A program made the translations under genes and the position numbers. From Agrobacterium pusense (GTDB lineage Bacteria > Pseudomonadota > Alphaproteobacteria > Rhizobiales > Rhizobiaceae), in assembly GCF_900102105.1 (NCBI RefSeq), contig NZ_FNBB01000002.1:124001-188000 (forward strand): a stretch of DNA of 64,000 bases. Direction: 5' to 3'. The notes under the pieces were generated by a model. That model was not told where the DNA came from. It searched no databases and worked only from the letters and a program-made list of their open reading frames with translations. Shown in pieces: positions 47,825-55,459 of this stretch; the first letter of the stretch is position 1; the number at the start of each line of letters is the position of its first letter.

Positions 47825-48091
47825 ATGACCAAAGTGGTGTATGAAATCGTCGAACATGACGGGGGCTTCGCCTACCGCATGAACGGCGCTTATTCCGAAA
47901 CATTTCCTACCTATGCGGATGCCGTCGAGGCTGCGCGCATCGTCGCTGCCGAACAGCAGGTGGGTGGCGATGACGAGGAAATCAGCTATCAGGATGAGAG
48001 CGGCCACTGGCATGAAGAATACAGCCAGGGCGGCGACCGCCCGGAAGCCGAGGTGGTGGACAAGACAACGCAGCAGGCCGAACCATTCTGA
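47825..48091 (+). CDS. DUF2188-like small protein
   Basis: 88 residues. TKVVYEIVEHDGGFAYRMNGAYSETFPTYADAVEAARIVAAEQQ is the conserved DUF2188-type fold, followed by an acidic, polar tail. Function unknown; short proteins of this family are often stress-linked. CAGGAGGAAC precedes ATG 47825; the longer frame is discarded. It converges with a LysR gene. Confidence 0.8.
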   Translation: MTKVVYEIVEHDGGFAYRMNGAYSETFPTYADAVEAARIVAAEQQVGGDDEEISYQDESGHWHEEYSQGGDRPEAEVVDKTTQQAEPF

Positions 48092-48193
48092 CGGGCGATC
48101 CGTGGATTTTAAGCAAACCAGGATCGCTTTTCCGTTCCGCCGGTCCCTTCCAGTTGGGGATCGCGGGCTGCCTCGTATCGACGCGGCACTGCC

Positions 48194-49138
48194 TTAGCGC
48201 CGTTTCGGTGGCGCGCCCGGATCGGTTTCCTTGAGATGACCCTTGAGGCCTTCGACCAGGGCGCTGAAGACGGCGCGGCATCGCGGTGAGGTCTTGAGGT
48301 TTTCGTGCATCGCGACCCAGGTATGGAGCGGGATGTCGATGTTCGGCAGAACCTGAACCAGTCGCGGGTCTTTGCGGGCCAAGCCAATCTGACAGACGCC
48401 GATGCCCGCGCTGGCGCGGATCATGGCAAGTTGTGCAAGGTTGCTGTCGGCGCGTATTTCGAAGGAAATTTCCTCAACATCGGGGATGTCAGGATCGAGC
48501 GAACGCATCCGCTGGATGGCCGCCCGGATGAACGGCGTCTTGCGGTCAAAACCAACCATCCGGTGGTGGTTCAGGTCTTCCATGCTCTTTGGCGTTCCGG
48601 CTTTTGCCAGATAGTCGCGCGTCGCATGAAATCCAAGACGGAAATTGCCGATGTAACGCATGACGATCGCGTCCTGCAGCGGCTCGGTCATGCGAATGGC
48701 AATATCCGCCTCGCGTCTTAGAAGGTCTTCCAGCGTATCTGATAATGACAGCTCGATTTCAAGCCGCGGGTGAACCTCCTGCATGGCCGTGATAATCGGC
48801 GGCAACATTTCGACTCCGATGATGTCAGATGCGCTGATGCGCACCGTGCCTTCGATCTTGCCGACTTCGCCGGAGGCCGCGCGCATGAGGGCGGCGGTCG
48901 TCGCCGCCAGATTTTCCGCATAGGGGCGGAGCGCAAGGGCTGCTTCCGTCGGCATCAAGCCGTGCGGCGAGCGGATGAACAGAGGAAAGCCGACGGCCTC
49001 TTCCAGCGCGCCGATATGACGTCCCGCCGTCGGCTGGGTGATGCCAAGCTCGCGGGCGGCGGCGGACAGCGAACCGTCGCTCAGCACGCTAAGGAAGGTG
49101 CGATAAAAATCCCAGCTGACGTCGCGGTTCTTGCTCAT
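48194..49138 (-). CDS. LysR-family transcriptional regulator
   Basis: 314 residues. The N-terminal winged helix FYRTFLSVLSDGSLSAAARELGITQPTAGRHIGALEEAVG is followed by an effector domain (about 95-300) containing GTVRISASDIIGVEMLPP. ATG 49138 (MSKNRDV) is chosen; the longer frame is AT-rich non-coding sequence. It is divergent from the epimerase-type gene across 89 bases, so it probably controls that gene and itself. Confidence 0.9.
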   Translation of the reverse strand: MSKNRDVSWDFYRTFLSVLSDGSLSAAARELGITQPTAGRHIGALEEAVGFPLFIRSPHGLMPTEAALALRPYAENLAATTAALMRAASGEVGKIEGTVRISASDIIGVEMLPPIITAMQEVHPRLEIELSLSDTLEDLLRREADIAIRMTEPLQDAIVMRYIGNFRLGFHATRDYLAKAGTPKSMEDLNHHRMVGFDRKTPFIRAAIQRMRSLDPDIPDVEEISFEIRADSNLAQLAMIRASAGIGVCQIGLARKDPRLVQVLPNIDIPLHTWVAMHENLKTSPRCRAVFSALVEGLKGHLKETDPGAPPKRR

Positions 49139-49227
49139 AAAATTTTGTATAGCCGATCCACTGATTTCGATAATTTCGTATATCGTGAAACGCGACGATA
49201 CTCCATCCCAGAACAAGGAGTACGGCG

Positions 49228-50265
49228 ATGATATATGAAAACAACGCAAATTCAGCAGAGAATGATCGGCCACTGGCGCTGGTTCTGGGCGTTAATGGGG
49301 GTGTCGGCGGCCAGGTCTCCCGTATGCTGCAGCAACGGGGATGGCGCGTGAGGGCGATGACGCGGCGGAAGGCGGCTTCCCACATCACTGGCGATGTCGA
49401 GTTCGTGGTGGGTGACGCCATGAGCGGACAGGACGTCTTGAAGGCGGCACAAGGTGTTCGGCTGATCGTCCATGCGGTTAATCCTCCCGGATACCGCGAT
49501 TGGGAGAAGCAGGTATTGCCGATGCTGGACAACACGATCGCGGCTGCTGAAAGCTGTGGGGCGAGGATTATTTTCCCGGGGACCATCTATAATTTCGGCT
49601 CTGACGCCTTTCCGCTGCTGAGCGAGGAGAGCCCGCAAAAGCCCTTTACCCGCAAGGGCGCATTGCGTGTGGAGATGGAGCGGCGGCTTAAATTGGCTTC
49701 AATGCGCGGCGTGCCGGTGCTGATCGTCCGGGCGGGCGACTTCTTTGGGCCAGATGCGAGAAACAACTGGTTTTCGCAGATGCTGGTGCGACCCGGCAGG
49801 CCGGTTCGCAGCGTGCAGAACCCTTCTGCCCGCCATGCAGGACACCAATGGGCTTATCTGCCTGACGTGGCGGAAACCATTGGCCGACTGCTCGACCGTG
49901 CAGACGAGCTTCCGGCCTTTGCCGTCTATCACATGGAAGGTTTCTGGGATTTCGACGGGCTGCAACTGATTGAAGCGATCGAGCGGGTTGTGGGCCATCC
50001 GGTCAAGCGGCGACGTTTATCCTGGACAGGCATCAAAATGGTTGCGCCGTTCGTTCCGCTGTTCCGCGAAGTGCTGGAAATGCAATATCTCTGGCAGATG
50101 CCGATCAGGATGAGCAATCGTAAGCTGACAGATTTCCTTGGAAGCGAGCCGAAGACACCTATCGACATTGCGGTGGCGACCACGTTGGCGGGTCTCGGCT
50201 GCCTTGACGAGAGGCCGCAGCTGTCGAACCTTGCGCATCCGGCCGACGCCGAAGGCAGGGCGTGA
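49228..50265 (+). CDS. NAD-dependent epimerase/dehydratase family protein
   Basis: 345 residues. A Rossmann fold opens with LALVLGVNGGVGGQVSRML (GxxGxxG), as in short-chain/extended NmrA- or SDR-type proteins. FPGTIYNFG carries the SDR Tyr region. The C-terminal half is atypical, with TGIKMVAPFVPLFREVLEM. The reaction is unknown. It overlaps the next gene by one base and is divergent from the LysR gene, its likely regulator. AAGGAGTACGGCG precedes ATG 49228. Confidence 0.85.
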   Translation: MIYENNANSAENDRPLALVLGVNGGVGGQVSRMLQQRGWRVRAMTRRKAASHITGDVEFVVGDAMSGQDVLKAAQGVRLIVHAVNPPGYRDWEKQVLPMLDNTIAAAESCGARIIFPGTIYNFGSDAFPLLSEESPQKPFTRKGALRVEMERRLKLASMRGVPVLIVRAGDFFGPDARNNWFSQMLVRPGRPVRSVQNPSARHAGHQWAYLPDVAETIGRLLDRADELPAFAVYHMEGFWDFDGLQLIEAIERVVGHPVKRRRLSWTGIKMVAPFVPLFREVLEMQYLWQMPIRMSNRKLTDFLGSEPKTPIDIAVATTLAGLGCLDERPQLSNLAHPADAEGRA

Positions 50266-50654
50266 TGGGCGCGGTTGCGAACGGAATGTCGACCAGGCGT
50301 CGCGCCTTTGCCGTGATTTCGGCAAGCGTGCCCGTGCTGATCTTCGCTCAGGTGCTGCTGGCCGGGCTGTCGATCTATTACGATGGATCGCTGCTGTCGC
50401 TGCACAAGGGGCTCGGCCTTCTGATCGCCGTTCCGATCCTGTCGCTGGCGGTCCTCGCTTTGCGATACGAGGACCTGCGGCCCAATCTTGGCCGTTCGCT
50501 GGTGCTGCTTGCTATCTATTGTCTGCAGGTGGCGCTGATGAGCATCGGTCGGGAAACGGGCAATGGGCTGTTGCAGGCGCTGCATCTGCCCAATGCCTTC
50601 GTAATGGGCGCCTTTTCCGATTTTGCCGCGCGGCAGGCGAGAAGCGCGCAATGA
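50265..50654 (+). CDS. Four-helix membrane protein, DUF6220-like
   Basis: 129 residues with about four hydrophobic helices (VISASVPVLIFAQVLLAGL, LLIAVPILSLAVLAL, SLVLLAIYCLQVALMS and a shorter C-terminal one). DUF6220-type membrane proteins have no known role. ATG 50265 overlaps the TGA of the preceding gene (TGATG), so the two are coupled. Confidence 0.75.
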   Translation: MGAVANGMSTRRRAFAVISASVPVLIFAQVLLAGLSIYYDGSLLSLHKGLGLLIAVPILSLAVLALRYEDLRPNLGRSLVLLAIYCLQVALMSIGRETGNGLLQALHLPNAFVMGAFSDFAARQARSAQ

Positions 50655-50660
50655 ACGAAA

Positions 50661-50690
50661 ACGCCGCATCGCTTTTGAACGATGCGGCGT
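50661..50690. terminator. Hairpin terminator between DUF6220-like gene and ene reductase
   Basis: ACGCCGCATCG (50661-50671) pairs with CGATGCGGCGT (50680-50690). Short T-rich tails lie on both sides, so it may act in both directions for the two convergent genes. Confidence 0.8.
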
Positions 50691-50701
50691 CTTGTTCATT
50701 G

Positions 50702-51817
50702 CTATTGGGCGAGGGCCGGATAGTCGGTGTAACCTTCGGCGCCGCCGCCATAGAAGGTCGGCTGGTTCGGTTCGTTCAGCGGCGCGTCGTTTTTCAGGCG
50801 GCGCACCAGATCAGGATTCGCGATGAAGGCCTTGCCGAAAGCAACGGCATCAACCTTGCCACTTTCCACGGCTTCGATGGCGCTCTGCCTATCGTAACCA
50901 TTGTTGGCGATCCACAGGCCCTTGCCGCCGGCATTACGATAAGCCGCCTTGAAGGACGCGTAATCGAAAGGCTTGTCGCCCTGCTTGAAATCGCGTGGAC
51001 CGCCCGTCGCACCTTCTACGACATGGATGAAGGCGAGATTGCGCTTGCCCAGCTGCTCAACCACGTAATTATAGAGCGGTTGCGGATCAGCCTCGAAAAT
51101 ATCGTTGGCAGGGGTAACTGGCGAGAGGCGGATGCCGGTGCGGCCGGCGCCGATCTCTTCCGCCACCGCGTCGACGACTTCCAGCAGGAAGCGAGCGCGG
51201 TTTTCGATGGAGCCTCCGTAATCATCCGTGCGCTGGTTGGTGCTGGATTTCAGGAACTGCTCGATTAGGTAACCGTTGGCGGCATGGATTTCGACGCCGT
51301 CGAAACCGGCCTCCAGTGCCGCGCGCGCGCCGCTGCGGTAATCCTCGAGGATGAGGCCGATATCGTCGATGGTGAGGGCACGGGGCTCGGAGGTTTCGGC
51401 AAAGGCACCGGTGCCGTCATCATTGATGATATAGGTCTTCGATTTGGCGGTGATGGCCGAGGGGGCGACGGGCTGGCCACCATGCGGCTGCAGCGAGGTG
51501 TGGGAAATTCGGCCCACGTGCCAGATTTGGGCAACGATCTTGCCGCCCGCCGAATGAACGCCGTCAGTGATCTTTTTCCAGCCTTCAATCGCTTCCCGCT
51601 TATAAAGACCGGGAACATCGGCGTAACCCTGGCCCTGCTGGGAAATGGGCGTGCCTTCAGTGACGATCAGGCCGGCTGTCGCCCGCTGCTCGTAATAGGT
51701 GGCGTTGAGATTGTTGGGAATGGCGCCCGGGGAGCGATTGCGGGTGAGAGGGGCCATGACGATGCGGTTGGCGAGTTCGATATCGCCGGCCTGTGCCGGT
51801 TCGAAAAGACTGGTCAT
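50702..51817 (-). CDS. Old Yellow Enzyme-family NADH:flavin oxidoreductase (ene reductase)
   Basis: 371 residues, an FMN TIM barrel. NRIVMAPLTRNRSPG near the N-terminus, QIWHVGRIS, the catalytic HAANGYLIEQFLK segment and AFGKAFIANPDLV are OYE/NemA family motifs. It reduces activated C=C bonds using NAD(P)H and can detoxify electrophiles such as N-ethylmaleimide or nitro compounds. An ArsR gene is upstream on the same strand, so co-regulation in an electrophile-response unit is plausible. Confidence 0.92.
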   Translation of the reverse strand: MTSLFEPAQAGDIELANRIVMAPLTRNRSPGAIPNNLNATYYEQRATAGLIVTEGTPISQQGQGYADVPGLYKREAIEGWKKITDGVHSAGGKIVAQIWHVGRISHTSLQPHGGQPVAPSAITAKSKTYIINDDGTGAFAETSEPRALTIDDIGLILEDYRSGARAALEAGFDGVEIHAANGYLIEQFLKSSTNQRTDDYGGSIENRARFLLEVVDAVAEEIGAGRTGIRLSPVTPANDIFEADPQPLYNYVVEQLGKRNLAFIHVVEGATGGPRDFKQGDKPFDYASFKAAYRNAGGKGLWIANNGYDRQSAIEAVESGKVDAVAFGKAFIANPDLVRRLKNDAPLNEPNQPTFYGGGAEGYTDYPALAQ

Positions 51818-51940
51818 GCGACTTCACTTTCTGGTCGGTTGGCGAAATTGCGCGGCAGGCGCGCTATCCTGATATGGGTGCCGGTGCGAAACCGTGTCGC
51901 GGTTCCCGTCCGGCACCCCGGGGCTCAAAGCTTGGGAGGC

Positions 51941-52255
51941 TCAGAGATTGGTTTGCAGATAATTGCGGAAAGCATCGATGGTTTCCTCGTTGCGCTCAAA
52001 AAACACCCATTGCCCCACCTTCTTCGACCTTATCAGGCCCGCCGCCTGCAGTACCGCAAGATGCGAGGAGACGGTGGATTGCGACAGGCCGCTGATCTGA
52101 AACTGGTTGGCGCAAACACCCATGCTGAGCGGATGCTCCTGACAGAAGTGACTTTCCGGAGACTTCAGCCATTCCAGAAATTTCAGCCGTGCGGGGTGCG
52201 AAAGGGCCTTGAGGACTTCCTCCGGGTTCATTGGGGTTTCTTCAATATCTGACAT
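51941..52255 (-). CDS. ArsR-family repressor
   Basis: 104 residues. ArsR/SmtB winged helix: EEVLKALSHPARLKFLEWL, ISGLSQSTVSSHLAVLQAAGLIRSKKVGQW. Cysteines in SHFCQEHPLSMGVCANQF may form a sensing site for thiol-reactive agents or metals. A dyad ATATCGAT-N4-ATCGATAT sits between its -35 and -10, so it very likely represses itself. It is upstream of the ene reductase gene on the same strand, 123 bases apart. ATG 52255 is only about ten bases from the -10, so the message is nearly leaderless. Confidence 0.87.
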   Translation of the reverse strand: MSDIEETPMNPEEVLKALSHPARLKFLEWLKSPESHFCQEHPLSMGVCANQFQISGLSQSTVSSHLAVLQAAGLIRSKKVGQWVFFERNEETIDAFRNYLQTNL

Positions 52256-52261
52256 ACCCGA

Positions 52262-52290
52262 TATTTATATCGATCATTATCGATATACAA
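52262..52290 (-). promoter_or_regulatory. ArsR promoter with overlapping operator
   Basis: Minus strand TTGTAT (52290-52285), 17-base spacer, TAAATA (52267-52262). The palindrome ATATCGAT-CATT-ATCGATAT (52267-52286) covers the spacer, as expected for autorepression. Confidence 0.72.
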
Positions 52291-52332
52291 GTCACGTCTC
52301 TGTGAGGACTGCACGGGCGCGGTGGCATCGGC

Positions 52333-52432
52333 AAAAAAAAAGGCCGCTGGATATTTCCGCGGCCTGATAAGTTTGAAGGTCAAAACCTCCAGAGGGGAAC
52401 AGCTGTCGCGTGCCTGAGCGAGCGTGACAGCC
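52333..52432 (-). ncRNA. abcR2: AbcR2-type small RNA
   Basis: About 100 nt, transcribed on the minus strand. The core CAGCTGTTCCCCTCTGGAGG matches AbcR, with the UUCCCCUC anti-Shine-Dalgarno module, and it ends in an AGGCCGC/GCGGCCT hairpin plus U9. The promoter is TTGTTT (52467-52462), 17-base spacer, CATATC (52444-52439). Compared with its neighbour it lacks the CUCCCA module in the transcript (a CTCCCA lies only in its promoter spacer), so I assign AbcR2. It regulates ABC-transporter mRNAs with Hfq in Agrobacterium. Confidence 0.78.
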
Positions 52433-52438
52433 AACCAA

Positions 52439-52467
52439 GATATGGTGGGAGCGACAATGCAAAACAA
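52439..52467 (-). promoter_or_regulatory. Promoter of AbcR2
   Basis: TTGTTT-N17-CATATC on the minus strand, with hexamers and spacing identical to the AbcR1 promoter. An inverted repeat ATGCAA...TTGCAT overlaps the -35 (about 52457-52475). Confidence 0.65.
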
Positions 52468-52516
52468 GGTTGCATCATCCGATATTTCGCCAATTTGGAG
52501 AAAATTCTTGCGGGTA

Positions 52517-52632
52517 AAAAAAGAGGGCCGCCGGATGTATCCAGGGCCCTTTAAGTGTGAAGGTCAAAAACCTCCAGAGGGGAACAGCTGATGCGGTGGA
52601 ACTGGGAGGAAAAGCCACCGTGTGCATCAGCT
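52517..52632 (-). ncRNA. abcR1: AbcR1-type small RNA
   Basis: About 116 nt on the minus strand. It shares the CAGCTGTTCCCCTCTGGAGG core with the copy at 52333-52432 and additionally carries a CUCCCA module upstream in the transcript, as known for AbcR1 (M1 and M2). The hairpin AGGGCC/GGCCCT plus U7 terminates it. The promoter is TTGTTT (52667-52662), 17-base spacer, CATATC (52644-52639). AbcR1 represses many amino-acid ABC-transporter mRNAs via Hfq; the adjacent LysR is the known activator class (VtlR/LsrB). Confidence 0.8.
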
Positions 52633-52638
52633 GAGAGC

Positions 52639-52681
52639 GATATGGTGCTTTTTTGTGCACGAAACAATTCTTTTTTGTGCA
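52639..52681 (-). promoter_or_regulatory. Promoter of AbcR1 with tandem repeats
   Basis: TTGTTT-N17-CATATC (52667-52639, minus). CTTTTTTGTGCA is repeated exactly at 52648-52659 and 52670-52681 with a 22-bp period (two helical turns), flanking the -35. This looks like a regulator site, plausibly of the neighbouring LysR protein. Confidence 0.6.
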
Positions 52682-52828
52682 GGTCAGGCATGCGTCGGGT
52701 GCAGGCCTCGATATTTCAGGTATATTTTATGTGCAAAGCTGGCGAAGGGCGACTGGTCGCCCTTCCATGAATTCCCCTGTATCTCCTTGAAAAATAACGT
52801 CTATTTCAGCCGTTCGGCTATTTAAACG

Positions 52829-53731
52829 TCAGAAATTCCAGTTGCGCGCCTTGGCGACGATAAAATCGCGGAAGGCCTTCAGCTTTGCAGCATTTTTCAT
52901 CTCGTCCGGATAGCAGAAATAGGTGTCGAATGACGGAATGTCGGCCGCGAGCGATAACTGGATGAGGCCGGGGTCCCGGCCGACAATGTAATCCGGCAAG
53001 CAGGCGATACCTATTCCCAGCAGGCAGGCGCGCTTGATCGAGGTCTGGCTGTTGATCTGCAGATGGGGGGTGCGGGTATTGTCGGAAGACCGCCCGGCAT
53101 TTTCGAGCCAGTTGACATCTAGCAGGTAGTTCGGCGCGGGTTCGCCAAACGAGATGATGCGATGGTTGTCCAGATCCTCAACCGACTGGGGCTCGCCATG
53201 GCGATTGATGTAAGACGGCGCGGCATAGACGTGCATGTGCACCGTGAAGAGCTTGCGCTGGATGAGGTCCGATTGCTGGGGCTGGCGCAGGCGAATGGCG
53301 CAATCTGCGTGGCGCATATTCACATCCAGCTCCTCATTGTCGAGGATGAGCTGGATCGACATTTCCGGATAGAGCTGCAGGAATTCCTGCACCTTGTCCG
53401 TCAGCCAGCCCTGACCGAGGCCCACCGTCGTCGTGACGCGGAGCTTGCCGCTCGGCTTTTCAGTCGTTTCGGTGAGCTGCATCTTCACCGTTTCGAGCTT
53501 CAGCAGCACATCGTGAGCGGTGCGATAGAGCAGTTCGCCCTGTTCGGTAAGAATCAGGCCGCGGGCGTGGCGATGAAACAGCTTGACGCCGACATCCTGC
53601 TCCAGCGCGCTGACCTGGCGGCTGATGGCCGACTGGGACAAATGCAGCTTGTCGGCAGCATGGGTGAAAGACCCTGCTTCGGCTGCGGCATGAAATATGC
53701 GCAGTTTATCCCAGTCCAATGGCATTGCCAT
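52829..53731 (-). CDS. lsrB: LysR-family regulator, LsrB/VtlR type
   Basis: 300 residues. N-terminal LysR helix-turn-helix (KLRIFHAAAEAGSFTHAADKLHLSQSAISRQVSALEQDVG) and effector domain with KPSGKLRVTTTVGLGQGW. It follows trxB by 18 bases and precedes AbcR1/AbcR2. That order is the signature of LsrB in Sinorhizobium meliloti and VtlR in Agrobacterium and Brucella, a regulator of abcR genes, envelope and oxidative stress. GGCAGGATAGGC precedes the start; ATG 53725 is an alternative. Confidence 0.9.
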   Translation of the reverse strand: MAMPLDWDKLRIFHAAAEAGSFTHAADKLHLSQSAISRQVSALEQDVGVKLFHRHARGLILTEQGELLYRTAHDVLLKLETVKMQLTETTEKPSGKLRVTTTVGLGQGWLTDKVQEFLQLYPEMSIQLILDNEELDVNMRHADCAIRLRQPQQSDLIQRKLFTVHMHVYAAPSYINRHGEPQSVEDLDNHRIISFGEPAPNYLLDVNWLENAGRSSDNTRTPHLQINSQTSIKRACLLGIGIACLPDYIVGRDPGLIQLSLAADIPSFDTYFCYPDEMKNAAKLKAFRDFIVAKARNWNF

Positions 53732-53749
53732 GCCTATCCTGCCTTTCAG

Positions 53750-54724
53750 TTATTCCGCTGCGACAGCAAGCGGTTGATGCGCGGTGAGATAACGTTCCGC
53801 TTCCAGCGCGGCCATGCAGCCCATGCCGGCGGCGGTGATTGCCTGACGGTAGATGTCGTCGGTGACGTCGCCGGCCGCGAAAATGCCTTCCACGTCGGTG
53901 GCGGTGGAATCGGGAGCGGTCCACATATAACCGTTGTCCTTCAGCTTCACCTTGCCCTTGAAGAGCTCCACGGCAGGCGCGTGGCCGATGGCGACGAAGA
54001 CGCCGTCAATGGGCCTTTCGCTGATCGCGCCGGTTTTGGTGTCGCGCAGCTTGACGCCGGAAACGGAGGGCGGCATCGGCGGTTTTGCTGGCGCGCCGGT
54101 AATTTCGGCAACTTCCGTGTTCCAGAGGATATTGACGTTGTCCTTGGCAAAGAGCCGTTCCTGAAGGATTTTTTCCGAACGGAAGCTGTCGCGTCTGTGC
54201 ACGACCGTTACCGACTTGGCGATATGGGCGAGATAAAGCGCCTCTTCCACGGCGGAATTGCCGCCGCCCACCACGATCACATCCTTATTGCGATAGAAGA
54301 AACCATCGCAGGTGGCGCAGGCGGAAACGCCGAAGCCCTGGAAATGTTGCTCGCTCTCGATGCCGAGCCACTTGGCCTTGGCGCCGGTGGCGATGATCAG
54401 CGTGTCGGCGGTCCATACCTGGCCAGAATCGGTCTTCACGACGAACGGGCGAACGCTGGTTTCAACTTCGGTCACCAGGTCACTGACGATTTCCGCGCCG
54501 ACATGCGTCGCCTGCTTCAGCATCTGGTCCATCAGCCACGGGCCCTGGATAGGGTCTGCAAAGCCCGGGTAATTCTCGACATCGGTGGTGATCATCAGCT
54601 GACCGCCCTGTTCCATGCCGGCGATCAGCACCGGCTTCAGCATTGCGCGCGCCGCGTAGATCGCCGCCGTGTAGCCTGCGGGACCGGAGCCGATGATCAA
54701 TACCTTGGTATGGCGGGCAGACAT
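53750..54724 (-). CDS. trxB: Thioredoxin-disulfide reductase
   Basis: 324 residues. FAD-binding GSGPAGYTAAIYAARA at the N-terminus, redox-active CATCDG (Cys pair), NADPH-binding GGGNSAVEEALYLA, and the C-terminal FAAGDVTDDIYRQAITAAGMG. It reduces thioredoxin using NADPH. ATG 54724 with GAGAAGGAAA upstream is chosen over the longer frame. It forms an operon with the lsrB-type gene and is divergent from lrp. Confidence 0.96.
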   Translation of the reverse strand: MSARHTKVLIIGSGPAGYTAAIYAARAMLKPVLIAGMEQGGQLMITTDVENYPGFADPIQGPWLMDQMLKQATHVGAEIVSDLVTEVETSVRPFVVKTDSGQVWTADTLIIATGAKAKWLGIESEQHFQGFGVSACATCDGFFYRNKDVIVVGGGNSAVEEALYLAHIAKSVTVVHRRDSFRSEKILQERLFAKDNVNILWNTEVAEITGAPAKPPMPPSVSGVKLRDTKTGAISERPIDGVFVAIGHAPAVELFKGKVKLKDNGYMWTAPDSTATDVEGIFAAGDVTDDIYRQAITAAGMGCMAALEAERYLTAHQPLAVAAE

Positions 54725-54972
54725 GGGAAATTTCCTTCTCAATAGCAGGGTCTTCAGCGAGGCCTTCCAGCCGCGGCAGGGCGGACGGGCCATAACCCCT
54801 TCGTTGGCGGGTATTTAAGGTTGTCTAGTGCCTTTATTCAAGGGCAGCCTTGCGTTACCAACAAGGCAGTTGTGGATGCACGCGCAATTTTGTGACCGGC
54901 TGGCGGCATATTGTTGCGAATCCCGCGCCGAATAGTACAAGGAAGTTCTCCAGCTTAACGAGGTACTCCTCC

Positions 54973-55440
54973 GTGACCAGCGTCGAACTCGATGCCATCG
55001 ATCTGAAAATCCTGCGCGAATTGCAGCGCGACGGGCGCATGACCAATGTGGAACTGGCCGAAAGGGTCGGTATCTCGGCTCCTCCGTGCCTGAGGCGCGT
55101 CCGCAAGCTCGAGGAGGCGGGGGTAATCGAGGGTTATCACGCCATGTTGAACGCGCCGAAGCTCGGTTTTGATCTCGTCGCCTTCTGCATGATCGGTCTC
55201 AAGCGCCAGTCGGACAGCAATCTGAAGGCCTTTGCCGCGGCGACGGCCGGGTGGCCTCTCGTGCGCCAGGCCTGGATGGTATCCGGCGAAAGCGACTTCC
55301 TGTTACATTGCGTCGCAAGAAACCTGACGGAATTTCAGGACTTCGTGATCGAGGTTCTGACTGCGGATGAGAATGTCGATACGGTGCGCACCATGCTGAC
55401 CATCCGTCAGGTCAAGCGCGTCGGTCTCGTGGAAATCTGA
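54973..55440 (+). CDS. Lrp/AsnC-family regulator
   Basis: 155 residues. An Lrp HTH (ELDAIDLKILRELQRDGRMTNVELAERVGISAPPCLRRVRKLEEAGVIEGYHAML) is followed by a RAM domain (about 70-150). GTG 54973 is the best start, with GAGG 10 bases upstream; earlier residues lack homology. Such proteins respond to amino acids. It is divergent from trxB, and GCCTTG...CAAGGC (about 54848-54868) lies in the spacer. Confidence 0.88.
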   Translation: MTSVELDAIDLKILRELQRDGRMTNVELAERVGISAPPCLRRVRKLEEAGVIEGYHAMLNAPKLGFDLVAFCMIGLKRQSDSNLKAFAAATAGWPLVRQAWMVSGESDFLLHCVARNLTEFQDFVIEVLTADENVDTVRTMLTIRQVKRVGLVEI

Positions 55441-55459
55441 TTTTCCGGTTTGCGACGCA

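Larger units (their letters stand above)
52256..52828. other. Intergenic region ArsR / LysR holding two sRNAs
   Basis: 573 bases with no protein gene. It contains the ArsR operator/promoter (52262-52290) and two homologous small RNAs on the minus strand (52333-52432 and 52517-52632), each with identical -35 and -10 hexamers. Direct 12-base repeats of CTTTTTTGTGCA occur at 52648-52659 and 52670-52681, spaced 22 bp. Confidence 0.75.

Noticed and set aside
53162..54745. 527-residue open frame on the plus strand over lsrB and trxB
   Set aside because: It spans two well-supported opposite-strand genes and has no recognisable domain; an antisense shadow.
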